The notes below the pieces were generated by a model. It was not told where the DNA came from. It did not search any database and was given only the letters and a program-made list of their open reading frames with translations. Below are positions 25,797-34,268 of a stretch of 64,000 nucleotides of DNA, piece by piece (position 1 is the stretch's first letter; every line of letters starts with the position of its first letter). The translations under genes and the position numbers were made by a program. Source of the DNA: Streptomyces sp. NBC_00582 (GTDB lineage Bacteria > Actinomycetota > Actinomycetes > Streptomycetales > Streptomycetaceae). Location of the stretch: positions 7,440,001 to 7,504,000 of the forward strand of contig NZ_CP107772.1 in NCBI RefSeq assembly GCF_036345155.1, written 5' to 3'.

Positions 25797-26627
25797 TCAG
25801 GCCCGGCTCTGCTTCAGGAGTTCGAGGGCCAGGCGGTCCGTGAGCTCCGGCTCGGCGTTGAGACGGTGGACCACCACCCAGTTCCCGTCGTCCATCGCGC
25901 CGGCGAAGAGCGAGACGTGCCGCGTCGCCCCGTTGTGCCAGCGGAGCGGACCGGCCTCCTGCCACGAGGGAGCGGGATCGCCCAGCCGGCGCTCCACCAG
26001 CAGCCGTACGACCAGGTCGGCCACCGCCCGGGGAGTGGCCCACAGGCCGCCCGCCGGCAGGATCGCCCCGTCCATCGTCCACGGCCTGCGGGCCCGCCCG
26101 AAGCGGCCCGGGGCCGGCAGCCGCCGGTCCGTGGCGGGGTGCGCGGTCATCTCGGTGATCTCCAGCGGGCGCAGCACGTGCGCGGTCACCAGTTCCTCGT
26201 ACGTCGTGCCGGCCGCGGCGGTCAGGGCCGCACCGAGGACGGCGTACCCGAGGTTGGAGTACTCCTCTTCCCGGCCCGCGGGCCGGGTGGCCAGGGTGTC
26301 GAGCCGGGGAAGGAGCGCGTGCAGCGCCGGTCCGTCGAACGCCGCGTACGGGTCGCGGCGCGGCAGGCGGCCGGGTGGCAGCCGGGGCAGGCCCGAGGTG
26401 TGCCGGGCCAGGTGGCGGAGGGTGATCCCGGTCGCGGGCGCTTCGGGCAGCCATCGTTCGAGGGGGTCGTCGAGCGTGAGCAGCCCGGCTGCGGCCATGC
26501 GCGTCAGGGCCGTGCCGGTGACGACCTTGGTGAGCGAGCCGATCTGGACGAAGCGGTCGACGGCATGACCGTCGGAGAGGTCGGGCGGGGCCGAGTTCCG
26601 CAGGACACAGGTGGGGACACCGGGCAC
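25797..26627 (-). CDS. Serine hydrolase, beta-lactamase class C/PBP4-like
   Basis: A cytosolic 276-residue penicillin-recognising-type hydrolase. The SxxK motif is GSLTKVVTG (Ser and Lys of the active site), the YxN motif is YSNLGYAVLG, and the third motif lies near RHVSLFAGAMDDG. LRHLARHTSGLP is the usual conserved block of esterase/D-aminopeptidase relatives. No signal peptide is seen, which favours an esterase or peptidase over a true beta-lactamase. GTG 26627 has GAGG six nt upstream; the frame is also open to GTG 26663. Confidence 0.87.
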   Translation of the reverse strand: MPGVPTCVLRNSAPPDLSDGHAVDRFVQIGSLTKVVTGTALTRMAAAGLLTLDDPLERWLPEAPATGITLRHLARHTSGLPRLPPGRLPRRDPYAAFDGPALHALLPRLDTLATRPAGREEEYSNLGYAVLGAALTAAAGTTYEELVTAHVLRPLEITEMTAHPATDRRLPAPGRFGRARRPWTMDGAILPAGGLWATPRAVADLVVRLLVERRLGDPAPSWQEAGPLRWHNGATRHVSLFAGAMDDGNWVVVHRLNAEPELTDRLALELLKQSRA

Positions 26628-26990
26628 GAGGGGCCTCACTTTCCGCGCGGCGACACCGCGCACGCGGGCGTGCCGCCGCGAGGGGAGCCGGGGTGGGTCA
26701 CGGGTTCTCCGTCCAGTGGTGCGACAGGGCTTCTCGTTCGGCCGGGCGCGGGGCGCGCGACCCCGGGGAGCTCCTCGGCCGTGCGTGAGCGTCGACGGGG
26801 ACGCCGTCCGCTGGGGATGGTGTACACGGATACGGCGGCCGAGTGGTCCCTTTTCGGACAGCCCGGCCGGGCAGGACGAGGCCCGGGCGGCGTGTGCGGC
26901 CGGCCAGGCGCGTTGGCGGTGTTCCGGTCGGATCGGGCGACCGGCACCTCGACGGGCGCGTCACCACGCGGTGAGAGGGAGACTGGAGCC
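26628..26990. other. Gene-poor stretch between the hydrolase and the DUF2277 gene
   Basis: About 360 bp that must carry two divergent promoters. I see no convincing gene, RNA or repeat. AT-rich spots around TGTACACGGATAC (26821-26833) are the only promoter-like sequence. Confidence 0.3.
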
Positions 26991-27218
26991 ATGTGCCGGA
27001 GTATCAAGACCCTGCGTCCGCCCGTCCTGCCCGAGCAGGCGACCGAGGACGACATCCACGCCGCCGCCCTGCAGTACGTCCGGAAGGTGTCCGGGTTCCG
27101 GGCGCCCGCCGCGCACAACAGGGAGGTGTTCGACCACGCCGTGGAGGCGATCGCCGAGGCCACGGCGCAACTCCTCGGCGGCCTCGAGGTGCGGGGGGCG
27201 GCGAGCCGGGCGTCGTAG
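26991..27218 (+). CDS. DUF2277 family protein
   Basis: A 75-residue protein that starts MCRSIKTLRPP and contains the family signature EDDIHAAALQYVRKVSGFRAPAAHNREVFDHAVEAIAEAT. The fold is likely helical. The function is unknown, although the family is widespread. ATG 26991 is preceded by GAGGGAG and GGAG elements. Confidence 0.85.
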   Translation: MCRSIKTLRPPVLPEQATEDDIHAAALQYVRKVSGFRAPAAHNREVFDHAVEAIAEATAQLLGGLEVRGAASRAS

Positions 27219-27263
27219 GGCCCGACGGGCGGGGGCCGGTGCCCGCGCGGCCGGCCCACGTCC

Positions 27264-27875
27264 TCAGGCCGAGGGGCGCCGCATGACGAACGCCGCTCCC
27301 GCGCCCGCGCCGAACAGGGCCAGCACCGAGACCCCCGCCGCCAGCCAGGTGGCGCCCAGCCAGTGGGCGCCGAAGTAGCCGAGGGCCACGCTGTACGCGG
27401 TCCACGACAGTCCGGCCAGCGCCGACCAGGGCAGGAAGTCACGGGCGCGGCGGTGGGCCGCGCCGGCGATCAGGGAGACCACCGAGCGTCCGGCGGGGGC
27501 GAACCGGGCCACGACGACCAGGGCGCCGCCGCCCCGGGCGAGCGCCTCGCCGAGACGTTCCTGCGCGGTGGTCAGCCGTCGGGAGCGCGAGATCGCCCGG
27601 TCCAGGCGCTCACCGCCCCGCCAGGCCAGCCGGTAGGCGACCAGGTCGCCCAGGACGGACGCGGTCGTCGCGGACAGGATCAGGGCGAGGATGTCCGGCA
27701 CCTCGTGCGGCACCCGCCCGGTCGCCGCGCCCGAGCCGGCGGCCGCCGCGGTGGCCGCCGTGATGACCAGCACCCCGCTCGGCAGGACCGGCAGGAACAC
27801 GTCGAGGAGGACCGACAGGCCCACCAGCGCGTAGATCCAAGGGCTGCCCAGCAGGGCCCCCACACTCTCCAACAC
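27264..27875 (-). CDS. DedA/VTT-family membrane protein
   Basis: A 203-residue integral membrane protein of the SNARE-associated (VTT/DedA) family, now linked to phospholipid flipping. The family blocks are visible: PSGVLVITAATAAAAG near the second helix, SVLGDLVAYRLAWRGGERL, then ARGGGALVVVARFAPAGRSVVSLIAGAAHRRARDFLPWSALAGLSWTAYSVALGYFGAHW. GTG 27875 is preceded by GGGGGAG with 6-nt spacing, better than the ATG ten codons upstream. Confidence 0.88.
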   Translation of the reverse strand: MLESVGALLGSPWIYALVGLSVLLDVFLPVLPSGVLVITAATAAAAGSGAATGRVPHEVPDILALILSATTASVLGDLVAYRLAWRGGERLDRAISRSRRLTTAQERLGEALARGGGALVVVARFAPAGRSVVSLIAGAAHRRARDFLPWSALAGLSWTAYSVALGYFGAHWLGATWLAAGVSVLALFGAGAGAAFVMRRPSA

Positions 27876-28007
27876 CGTTCGCTCCCCCGTGACCATGACA
27901 GCCATACAGCGTACGCGTGAGAAGTGACAGAAGGGTCACGGGGGGTGTTTGTGTTCGCACGGCGCATTCACTCCCGGATCCGGGCCCATGACTGTGAACG
28001 ACAACAG

Positions 28008-28043
28008 GGGTGCCCTCCCCGTGGGGTCACGGAGAGGGCACCC
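28008..28043 (-). terminator. Hairpin terminator of the DoxX gene
   Basis: GGGTGCCCTC pairs perfectly with GAGGGCACCC (10 bp) around a 16-nt loop, 13 bp beyond the DoxX stop. Confidence 0.75.
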
Positions 28044-28056
28044 GGAACACGATGGG

Positions 28057-28512
28057 TCAGGCGGCGGCCGTGGCCTGCCGCGCGGACGGCTCGCGCTCGG
28101 CGGCCGAACGCCTGGTGATCAGCCGGTCCACGCCCAGGGCGCCGGAGCCGGTGAAGACCAGCAGCAGGAAGGCCCAGCAGAACATCGCGGAGGCCTCGCC
28201 GCCGTTCTCCAACGGCCACAGGGCGCCCGGCTGGTGCACCTTGAAGTAGGCGTACGCCATGGAACCCGAGGCGAGGAACGCGGCGGCGCGGGTGCCGAGG
28301 CCGAGCAGGACCAGGACGCCGCAGACGAGCTGGATCACGGCCGCGTACCAGCCGGGCCAGGTGCCGGTGTCGACGGTGCCGCCGTCCGTGCCGACGGCAC
28401 CGCCCAGGACGCCGAAGAGGGAGGCGGCGCCGTGGCAGGCGAACAGCAGGCCGACGACGATGCGGAACAGCCCTAACGCGTAGGGCTGTGCGGTGGTGAG
28501 GCGAGCGGACAT
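28057..28512 (-). CDS. DoxX family membrane protein
   Basis: A 151-residue protein with four TM helices. The DoxX features are ALGLFRIVVGLLFACHGAASLFGVLGG at the start, WYAAVIQLVCGVLVLLGLGTRAAAFLASGSMAYAYF in the middle and ENGGEASAMFCWAFLLLVF near the end. DoxX proteins take part in redox or thiol stress complexes in actinobacteria. ATG 28512 is chosen as the first codon of the homologous region. A palindrome resembling an iron box overlaps its likely promoter. Confidence 0.88.
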   Translation of the reverse strand: MSARLTTAQPYALGLFRIVVGLLFACHGAASLFGVLGGAVGTDGGTVDTGTWPGWYAAVIQLVCGVLVLLGLGTRAAAFLASGSMAYAYFKVHQPGALWPLENGGEASAMFCWAFLLLVFTGSGALGVDRLITRRSAAEREPSARQATAAA

Positions 28513-28594
28513 GGTGGGGGGTGCTCCTTCGGTGTCGTGGCGGTCGGACCGTCCGGGTGGGGCCGGGGACGGGTCCGTCGGTGGGGGCGGCGGT

Positions 28595-28650
28595 ACCGAA
28601 TGAGCGATCAACGTTAGGGGGACCTAATCAATGCTTGCAAGTTCAACATT
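28595..28650 (-). promoter_or_regulatory. Candidate promoter and iron-box-like operator of the DoxX gene
   Basis: On the minus strand, TTGCAA and TAACGT are 18 bp apart. Overlapping them, 28609-28627 resembles the 19-bp DtxR/DmdR iron box (13 of 19 positions by eye), with the perfect arms TTAGG and CCTAA at 28614-28618 and 28623-28627. The site also lies over the last codons of the upstream FAD protein gene. Confidence 0.35.
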
Positions 28651-30540
28651 GAGCCAGGGTCCGGGGTCCCTCCGGGGCTCCGCCTCCGCCGTCGCCGCAC
28701 GTAGGACGGCTCTCGCGATCGCGTCCGCGTCCGAAAGCGTGACCGAATCCACGCCCGGACGGGCGCCCGCCGCCGTCACCCAGTGCACTCCCTCGGTGGG
28801 CACACCGAAGGCGAACCGCCGTGTGTGAGCCCGCCCCTGACGGTCTATCAGGTGGTAGGGGCGAGGTGTCACATCCAGTCCGCCGGTGACATGACCGTCG
28901 ACCGTGTGGGGGCGGCAGCGGCCGGTCTTCAGCAGCCGGGCGAGGAGGACGTCGGCGGTGCGGCGCAGATCCGGCTCCGGCAACCGGGCCTCGACGAGGG
29001 TGGTCACCCGGACCGCCGAGCCCGGCACCTCCGGGGAGCGCGCCGACCAGGCCCCGTCCTCCTCGCGCACCTCCAGTCGCGGGCCGAGCACCTCCACCAC
29101 CCCCGCCTCGATCAGCGCCGTCAGCTCCTCGACGCGGCGGCTGGGCGGGCCGATGGAGAGGAAGGCGTTGAGCGGGGTGTACCAGCGGTCCAGGTGGTCG
29201 CGGCGGGAGGCGCCGGCGAGACCTCCGTGGTCGACGATCAGCCGCAGCTCGTTGCGCAGATCGCGCAACACGTCCAGAGCCGCCTTCAGCGGGCCCGCCA
29301 CGTTCCCGCGCGCCGCTTCCGCCGCGTCCCGGCGCAGATACGTCAGCAGCCACTCCCGCCACTGCCCCGGGTGCGCGAACCGGTGTTCCGCGTACGGGCG
29401 TGAGATCCGGTCCCAGCTCCAGCGGTCGGCCCGCGCCACCCCGAACGCGTCGAGCGTCCGCGCCTCCTCGGGATCCCCGTGCGGCACGCCGAGGAACCGG
29501 TCCGTGAACTCCGGCCGTCCCGTCAGCGCCGTGTAGTAGACCGTCTCCACCTCCTTCGCCACCAGCGGCCAGATGTCCGCCAGGAAATCGGGCGCCTCCC
29601 CGGAGTCCGCCCGCTTACGCAGCCCCGCGATCACCTCCGGCGTCAGCACCGCCGGCAGGTGACGCCCGTAGGGCCCCTTGGCGTTGTCCCCACGCGCCTG
29701 GTACGGCACCCCGCGCCGCGACCCGGCGTAGAGCCGGGGCTCACGACCGGACGGCAGGTAGCGCAGCCCGCCGACACCCGCCCCCTCCTCGCCGCGCACG
29801 AAACGGCCGCCGCGCCCCGTCGTCAGAAGGGCGATGTGGTCGAAGAAGGTGAGGCCCAGCCCCCGCAGCAGGACCGGTTCACCGGGGGCGAGGGGGGACA
29901 GGTCGACGTCGGCGGGGTTGGCCGGAGGGAGATGACGCAGGCCGTGGCGCTCGGCGTGGGCGGTGTGGCGTTGCCCGGCGCCGTCGGCGATCAGGGGCAG
30001 ATGGCCCTGGGCCAGCACGACGGCGGAGAGACCGAGCAGGACCCGGCCGTCGCCCAGGGTGAGGACCTGGCGGCCGTCGGCGGCGTCGTCGAGGCGGACG
30101 GCGCGGGCCGCATGGGTCTCCACCCGCACCGAGGGCGGCGCCTCGCGCACCGTCCGCGCGAACACCCACTCCAGATAGCGGCCGTAATGGGCGCGGGTCG
30201 GGTACTCGTCCGGGCCCAGGGCGCCGCCCGCCCACGCGTGCAGGCTCGGACCCGGCCGGATCGGGCCGGCGCAGTCCACGCTGTCGTCGGTGAACAGGGT
30301 CACCTGCGAGGCCACGGTGTTCATCAGCAGCTCCGGCGACTGCGCGGTGCGCCACACCCGGCCGGGCCCCGGCGGGTCGGGGTCGACGACATGGACGGTG
30401 AGCCGTACGCCCGGCGGGAGGAGGTCCGGGGCGGACGCGCACAGGCGTTCCAGGACGCTGGTCCCGCGCGGTCCGGCGCCGACCAGGGCGACGGCGACGG
30501 ACACCGTCCGCGCGTTCGCTTCCGCGTTCACTGAGGGCAA
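28624..30540 (-). CDS. FAD/NAD(P)-binding protein (NAD_binding_9 type)
   Basis: A 638-residue flavin-type oxidoreductase-like protein. The Rossmann start VSVAVALVGAGPRGTSVLERL (about 13-33) is typical of this family, followed by GRVWRTAQSPELLMNTVASQVTLF and a second conserved block, SAVVLAQGHLPL. Relatives are annotated as lysine/ornithine N-hydroxylase-like, and some act in siderophore or antibiotic tailoring, but no substrate can be given here. TTG 30540 follows GGGAG by 8 nt; GTG 30531 is an alternative. The gene precedes doxX and ends in its operator region. Confidence 0.85.
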   Translation of the reverse strand: MPSVNAEANARTVSVAVALVGAGPRGTSVLERLCASAPDLLPPGVRLTVHVVDPDPPGPGRVWRTAQSPELLMNTVASQVTLFTDDSVDCAGPIRPGPSLHAWAGGALGPDEYPTRAHYGRYLEWVFARTVREAPPSVRVETHAARAVRLDDAADGRQVLTLGDGRVLLGLSAVVLAQGHLPLIADGAGQRHTAHAERHGLRHLPPANPADVDLSPLAPGEPVLLRGLGLTFFDHIALLTTGRGGRFVRGEEGAGVGGLRYLPSGREPRLYAGSRRGVPYQARGDNAKGPYGRHLPAVLTPEVIAGLRKRADSGEAPDFLADIWPLVAKEVETVYYTALTGRPEFTDRFLGVPHGDPEEARTLDAFGVARADRWSWDRISRPYAEHRFAHPGQWREWLLTYLRRDAAEAARGNVAGPLKAALDVLRDLRNELRLIVDHGGLAGASRRDHLDRWYTPLNAFLSIGPPSRRVEELTALIEAGVVEVLGPRLEVREEDGAWSARSPEVPGSAVRVTTLVEARLPEPDLRRTADVLLARLLKTGRCRPHTVDGHVTGGLDVTPRPYHLIDRQGRAHTRRFAFGVPTEGVHWVTAAGARPGVDSVTLSDADAIARAVLRAATAEAEPRRDPGPWLNVELASID

Positions 30541-30683
30541 GGGGAGGACTCCCGGGCGTGGGGGGCGCGATGGAGTGGACCGTCCGCCGGGCGTGCTGGA
30601 AGCGGACGGTCCGCCTCATCATGCCGTTGGCCGTCACAGAAGCCAACGCGGGCCCCACCGGCCCCAGTTGTCCTGGATGCCCC

Positions 30684-32315
30684 TCATCCGGAGGTCAAGT
30701 CGGACTCCTCCACCGTGGTCAACGCGCCCTTCCCACGCGCCTGTTCCAGCCTCAGCCGGGCCGCACGGCCGCGCAGGGCCAGGGTCATGAGCTGGTTGCC
30801 GAACCAGGGGCCGCCCGTCTTCCGCCAGCCGACGGGCGGCCGAGGACAGCCGCCGTGCGCGGCGAAACGCCGCCCGAGGGCCCGCGCCATCGCGCTCCAG
30901 CCGAACCGGAAGCCGGCCCGGATCGACAGCGGGATCGAGTTGTGCACGGGCGAACAGGTCAGCTGGAGGACCCGCGCGTCCGGGCCGCCGCCGTCCGGCC
31001 AGCGCGGCTCGGCCACGTACGCGTGGTGCACATCACCCGAGAGCACCAGCACCGACGCCGGCGCGTCCGCCCCCGAGCCGGCCTCGGCGATCAGCTCGGT
31101 CAGCGCGGCGAAGGAACCGGGGAAGGCCGCCCAGTGCTCCAGATCCGCCGCCCGCCTCACCCGCTCCCCGAACCGCGCCCAGCGCGCACCCCGCTCGCCC
31201 CGGCACAGCGCCGCGTTCCAGGTCTCGGCGTCGTGCACCAGATGCGGCAGCAGCCAGGGCAGGGAGGTGCCGATGAGGAGATGGTCGTAGGAGCCCCGGT
31301 CCGCCAGGGCCTGGTCGCGCAGCCACGCGCGCTCCCCGGGGTCGAGCATCGCGCGCCGGTCCTCGTCGAGGACGCGGGCGGCCCGGGTGTCCACCATCAG
31401 CAGCCGCACCCGCCCGAAGTCCCGCCGGTAGCTCCAGCGCACGGACGCGGGCTCGGCGTCGGCGCGGCAGGCGAAGGCGCGCAGGACGTCGGTGGCGTCG
31501 GGGGTGGCGCGTACGGCGGTGTAGAGCGGGTCGGCGGCCAGTTCGGCGGGGGAGAGGTTCCCCAGGTGCTGGTGGACCCAGTACGACATCAGCCCGCTCA
31601 GCAGCCGCTCGCGCCACCAGGGCGTGGCCCGCATGTCGGCGAGCCAGGCGGCGGAGGTGTTCCAGTCGTCGATGACGTCGTGGTCGTCGAAGATCATGCA
31701 GCTCGGGACGGTGGACAGCAGCCATCGCACCTCCGGGTCGAGCCAGGACTCGTAGTACAGCCAGGTGTACTCCTCGAAGTCGGCGACCTCGGCGCCGGGC
31801 GCGTCCGTGAGGCCCCGGCGGGCCCGTATGCGCTCCTTCACGGCGTCGGAGACCTCGTCGGCGTACACCTGGTCGCCCAGCAGGAGGAGGACGTCCGGCC
31901 GCTCGGCCCGCGGGTCGGCGGCGAGGCGGGCGGCCAGGCTGTCCAGGGCGTCGGGGCCGACCGGGTCCTCCGTGTCCGCCGGGGGCGCCGACCAGCGGCA
32001 GGAGCCGAAGGTGACCCGGACCTCGTCGCCGTCGGCGGGGGCGCGGATGACGGAGGGCGGGAAGGGGGAGCCGGGCGGCGGCCACACGGGCCGGCCGTCG
32101 AGGAGCACCTCGTACGCCGTGGCCGTCCCCGGTGTCAGACCGGTCACCGGGACCAGGGCGTAGTGATGGCCCGCCACCTGGAAGGTGCGGGCCGTGCCGC
32201 CGGCGCCGTCCGCGCAGCGCACCTCGGCGGCGCACGGACGGCTCGCCTCGACCCAGACGGTCGCGGACGAGGCGTCGGCGTATCTCAGCAGGGGGCCCAG
32301 GCGCAGTCCGGCCAC
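30684..32315 (-). CDS. PhoD-like phosphatase/phosphodiesterase
   Basis: A 543-residue metallophosphoesterase of the PhoD type. Metal ligands are in VTFGSCRW, VLLLLGDQVYADE, MIFDDHDVIDDWN and VLVLSGDVHHAYVAEP, all in the usual order. Unlike secreted PhoD, there is no twin-arginine signal: it begins MAGLRLGPLLRYADASSATVWVEA, so it probably acts in the cytosol or by an unknown export route. Residues 1-95 form the N-terminal beta domain. GTG 32315 has GGAGGAGA 8 nt upstream. It is followed, 143 bp downstream, by the FAD protein. Confidence 0.9.
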   Translation of the reverse strand: MAGLRLGPLLRYADASSATVWVEASRPCAAEVRCADGAGGTARTFQVAGHHYALVPVTGLTPGTATAYEVLLDGRPVWPPPGSPFPPSVIRAPADGDEVRVTFGSCRWSAPPADTEDPVGPDALDSLAARLAADPRAERPDVLLLLGDQVYADEVSDAVKERIRARRGLTDAPGAEVADFEEYTWLYYESWLDPEVRWLLSTVPSCMIFDDHDVIDDWNTSAAWLADMRATPWWRERLLSGLMSYWVHQHLGNLSPAELAADPLYTAVRATPDATDVLRAFACRADAEPASVRWSYRRDFGRVRLLMVDTRAARVLDEDRRAMLDPGERAWLRDQALADRGSYDHLLIGTSLPWLLPHLVHDAETWNAALCRGERGARWARFGERVRRAADLEHWAAFPGSFAALTELIAEAGSGADAPASVLVLSGDVHHAYVAEPRWPDGGGPDARVLQLTCSPVHNSIPLSIRAGFRFGWSAMARALGRRFAAHGGCPRPPVGWRKTGGPWFGNQLMTLALRGRAARLRLEQARGKGALTTVEESDLTSG

Positions 32316-32411
32316 GAGATCACTCTCCTCCGTCGCCCCGTACGGTACGCAGCGGCGGAGGAGTGTGGGGAGAGTCCGGCGCCCACCAGTGGCGGTTCCG
32401 CCCCCGGCCGG

Positions 32412-33056
32412 TCAGCAGCCGGCGAGGTAGCTGGTGAGCGCGGACTTCTCGGCCGAGTCGACGGAGAGGCCGTAGTAGTACTTCACCTGCACCCAGGCGC
32501 GGACGTAGGTGCAGCGGTAGGAGGTGAGGGACGGCATCCACTCGGCCGGGTCCTGGTCGCTCTTCGACTGGTTCACGTTGTCGGTGACGGCGAGGAGCTG
32601 CGGGCGGGTGATGTCGTTGGCGAACGCCTGGCGCTGGGCGGTGGTCCAGGCGCTGGCGCCGGAGTCCCAGGCCTCGGCGAGCGGCACCAGGTGGTCGATG
32701 TCGAGGTCGGAGGCGGCGGTCCAGGTGGCGCCGTCGTACGGGGAGTACCAGGAGCCGCTGGTGGCGGTGCAGGCGGAGTTGGTGACGACGTTCGTACCGT
32801 CCCGCTTGAGGATGTACTCGCGCGTGTTGCAGGTGCCGCTGATGGTGATCCACGTCGGGAACAGGTCGCGGTAGTAGCCGGTGCGGTTCTCGGTGGCCAC
32901 GGTGAGCGAGGCGAGGTAGGTGCGGGCGGTGGCCGCGCTGACCGGGGTGGGAAGGGCGGCGGAGGCGGTCGGGGAGTTGAACAGTGCGACGGAGGCTATG
33001 AGTCCGGTGAGCACCGCGAGTATGCTCAGGCGTCGACGCGCGTAGAACTTGGGCAT
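32412..33056 (-). CDS. Secreted HNH-family nuclease
   Basis: A 214-residue exported protein. ARRRLSILAVLTGLIASVALFNSPTASA is a signal peptide (cleavage after ASA near residue 33). The mature domain holds the actinobacterial DUF1524/HNH signature: REYILKRDG, the catalytic DIDHLVPLAEAWDSGASAW and NDITRPQLLAVTDNVNQSKSDQDPAEWMP (Asn/His-type metal site). Cysteine pairs (TCNTRE...SACTAT; RCTYVRAW...LAGC) can form disulfides outside the cell. It would degrade external DNA or RNA. ATG 33056 follows AAGGGAG by 6 nt. Confidence 0.9.
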   Translation of the reverse strand: MPKFYARRRLSILAVLTGLIASVALFNSPTASAALPTPVSAATARTYLASLTVATENRTGYYRDLFPTWITISGTCNTREYILKRDGTNVVTNSACTATSGSWYSPYDGATWTAASDLDIDHLVPLAEAWDSGASAWTTAQRQAFANDITRPQLLAVTDNVNQSKSDQDPAEWMPSLTSYRCTYVRAWVQVKYYYGLSVDSAEKSALTSYLAGC

Positions 33057-33145
33057 GCGAACTCCCTTGAGGGGTGAGGGCGTTGGAGCGCGAGCGGTTG
33101 GAATGCTCGCCGTGCCGCGTTGCGGGGAGGTGTGCGTCGGGTAAG

Positions 33146-33174
33146 AAGTTAGTGACGCGTACATGACACGACAA
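33146..33174 (-). promoter_or_regulatory. Promoter of the secreted nuclease gene
   Basis: On the minus strand TTGTCG (33174-33169) and TAACTT (33151-33146) are 17 bp apart, a good housekeeping-sigma promoter about 90 nt upstream of the start codon. Confidence 0.55.
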
Positions 33175-33208
33175 GGTTTACGGCGAAACGATCTCTCTCG
33201 GTTTCTCG

Positions 33209-33214
33209 TACACT
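33209..33214 (+). promoter_or_regulatory. -10 element ahead of the riboswitch
   Basis: TACACT sits 6 nt upstream of the first base of the riboswitch P1 stem, as expected if transcription starts around 33221. The -35 is poor. Confidence 0.4.
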
Positions 33215-33220
33215 GGGGGA

Positions 33221-33374
33221 GCAGAAGGGGAGTAGCTCTTCGCCGGACCGTCGACATACTGCTCAGCTCGTCTGAGCCGGCGCCCGGAGGCAGGCCCGTT
33301 CTCCCGGGCCCGCCAGCGAGACCTTCGGCAAGCAGTGCACATCCGTGTCGTTCGGCACGGATGCCGTGTGCTGC
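33221..33374 (+). ncRNA. yybP-ykoY-like (Mn2+) riboswitch
   Basis: The leader contains the hallmark parts of the yybP-ykoY aptamer in order: GCAGAAGGGGAGTAGCTC, GTCGACATACTGCTC, the GCTCGTCTGAGCCGGCG stem region, then GCGAGACCTTCGGCAAGC. P1 forms between GAAGG (33224-33228) and CCTTC (33322-33326). Downstream, GCAGTGCACATCCGTG pairs with CACGGATG and GTGTGCTGC to give a long hairpin (33332-33374), a possible expression platform. This class binds Mn2+ and often controls Mn2+ exporters of exactly the type encoded next. Confidence 0.8.
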
Positions 33375-33442
33375 CGTGCCGAGGTGTCTTACGTTCTCAA
33401 GTGCGGACTCTCGGCGGGGCGGCCCCGACCGATTGAGGAACC

Positions 33443-34024
33443 TTGATCAGCTTCACCGTCATGGCGGTCGTCTTCGGCGTCGTCTTCCTGGCCGAGCTGC
33501 CGGACAAGACCGCGCTCGCCGGCCTCGTCCTCGGCACCCGCTACCGCGCCTCCTACGTCTTCGCGGGCGTCGCCGCCGCCTTCGCGCTGCACGTCGCGCT
33601 CGCCGTGGCGGCCGGGAGCGTCCTGACGCTCCTGCCCTCGCGGATCCTGCACGCGCTGACGGGCGTGCTGTTCCTCGGGGGCGCGGCCATGCTGCTCTTC
33701 AAGAGGGACGAGGACGAAGAGGAGTTCCGGCGGCCGGAGAACCAGTCCTTCTGGAAGGTCGCGGGCGCCGGATTCATGCTGATCCTGGTCGCGGAGTTCG
33801 GTGATCTGACCCAGATCATGACGGCCAACCTCGCCGCGCGGTACGACGATCCGCTCTCCGTCGGCCTCGGCGCGGTGCTGGCGCTGTGGGCGGTCGCCGG
33901 CCTCGGGATCGTCGGTGGAAAGGCGCTGATGAAGCGGGTGCCGCTGAAGCTGATCACACAGATCGCCGCGCTGCTGATGCTCGCGCTCGGCGTGTGGAGC
34001 CTGTGGGAGGCGGTCGCGGGCTGA
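33443..34024 (+). CDS. GDT1/TMEM165 (UPF0016) family cation exporter, probably Mn2+
   Basis: A 193-residue membrane protein made of two homologous three-helix halves. The family motif ExGD(K/R)(T/S) appears as AELPDKTALAG (first half) and AEFGDLTQIMT (second half), each with one deviation (G to P; K to L). A charged cytosolic loop KRDEDEEEFRRPENQ separates them. Bacterial members export Mn2+. TTG 33443 follows GAGGA at close range; an ATG at 33461 is possible. The Mn2+-type riboswitch directly upstream supports the substrate. Confidence 0.9.
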   Translation: MISFTVMAVVFGVVFLAELPDKTALAGLVLGTRYRASYVFAGVAAAFALHVALAVAAGSVLTLLPSRILHALTGVLFLGGAAMLLFKRDEDEEEFRRPENQSFWKVAGAGFMLILVAEFGDLTQIMTANLAARYDDPLSVGLGAVLALWAVAGLGIVGGKALMKRVPLKLITQIAALLMLALGVWSLWEAVAG

Positions 34025-34174
34025 GGCCGGCGTCCTGGGGGTGGGGTGAGCTGAACACTCGGTGAACGCTTTCCGGGGCGGGTGGCGGTGGGTGCCGATT
34101 GTTTTGTACCGTGGAGGAACAAAGTGGCTCCCGCCCGTTTTCCCTGACCGGCGGGCGGGGCCGCCTTGTCTCGT

Positions 34175-34257
34175 CCGTAGGTCCTGCGTCTCCGTAGGTC
34201 CTGTGTCCCGTACGTCACTGTGTCCCGCACGTCACTGTGTTCCGTACGTCCTGTGTG
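34175..34257. repeat. Five tandem copies of a 16-17 bp unit
   Basis: CCGTAGGTCCTGCGTCT and four variants of CCGTACGTCACTGTGTC follow each other directly upstream of the HAD gene. The copies differ by a few bases. They lie in the 5' leader or promoter region of that gene. Confidence 0.85.
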
Positions 34258-34268
34258 GGGAGCCGCTC

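Noticed and set aside
25797-26627. Beta-lactamase resistance gene
   Set aside because: The fold is right, but there is no signal peptide and the conserved blocks fit the esterase/D-aminopeptidase branch better.
32412-33056. HNH protein as part of a restriction or homing system
   Set aside because: A clear signal peptide and disulfide-type cysteines indicate a secreted nuclease; no methylase or mobile element is adjacent.
34175-34257. Possible CRISPR array
   Set aside because: Units are directly adjacent without spacers, only 16-17 bp long, and no cas gene is present.
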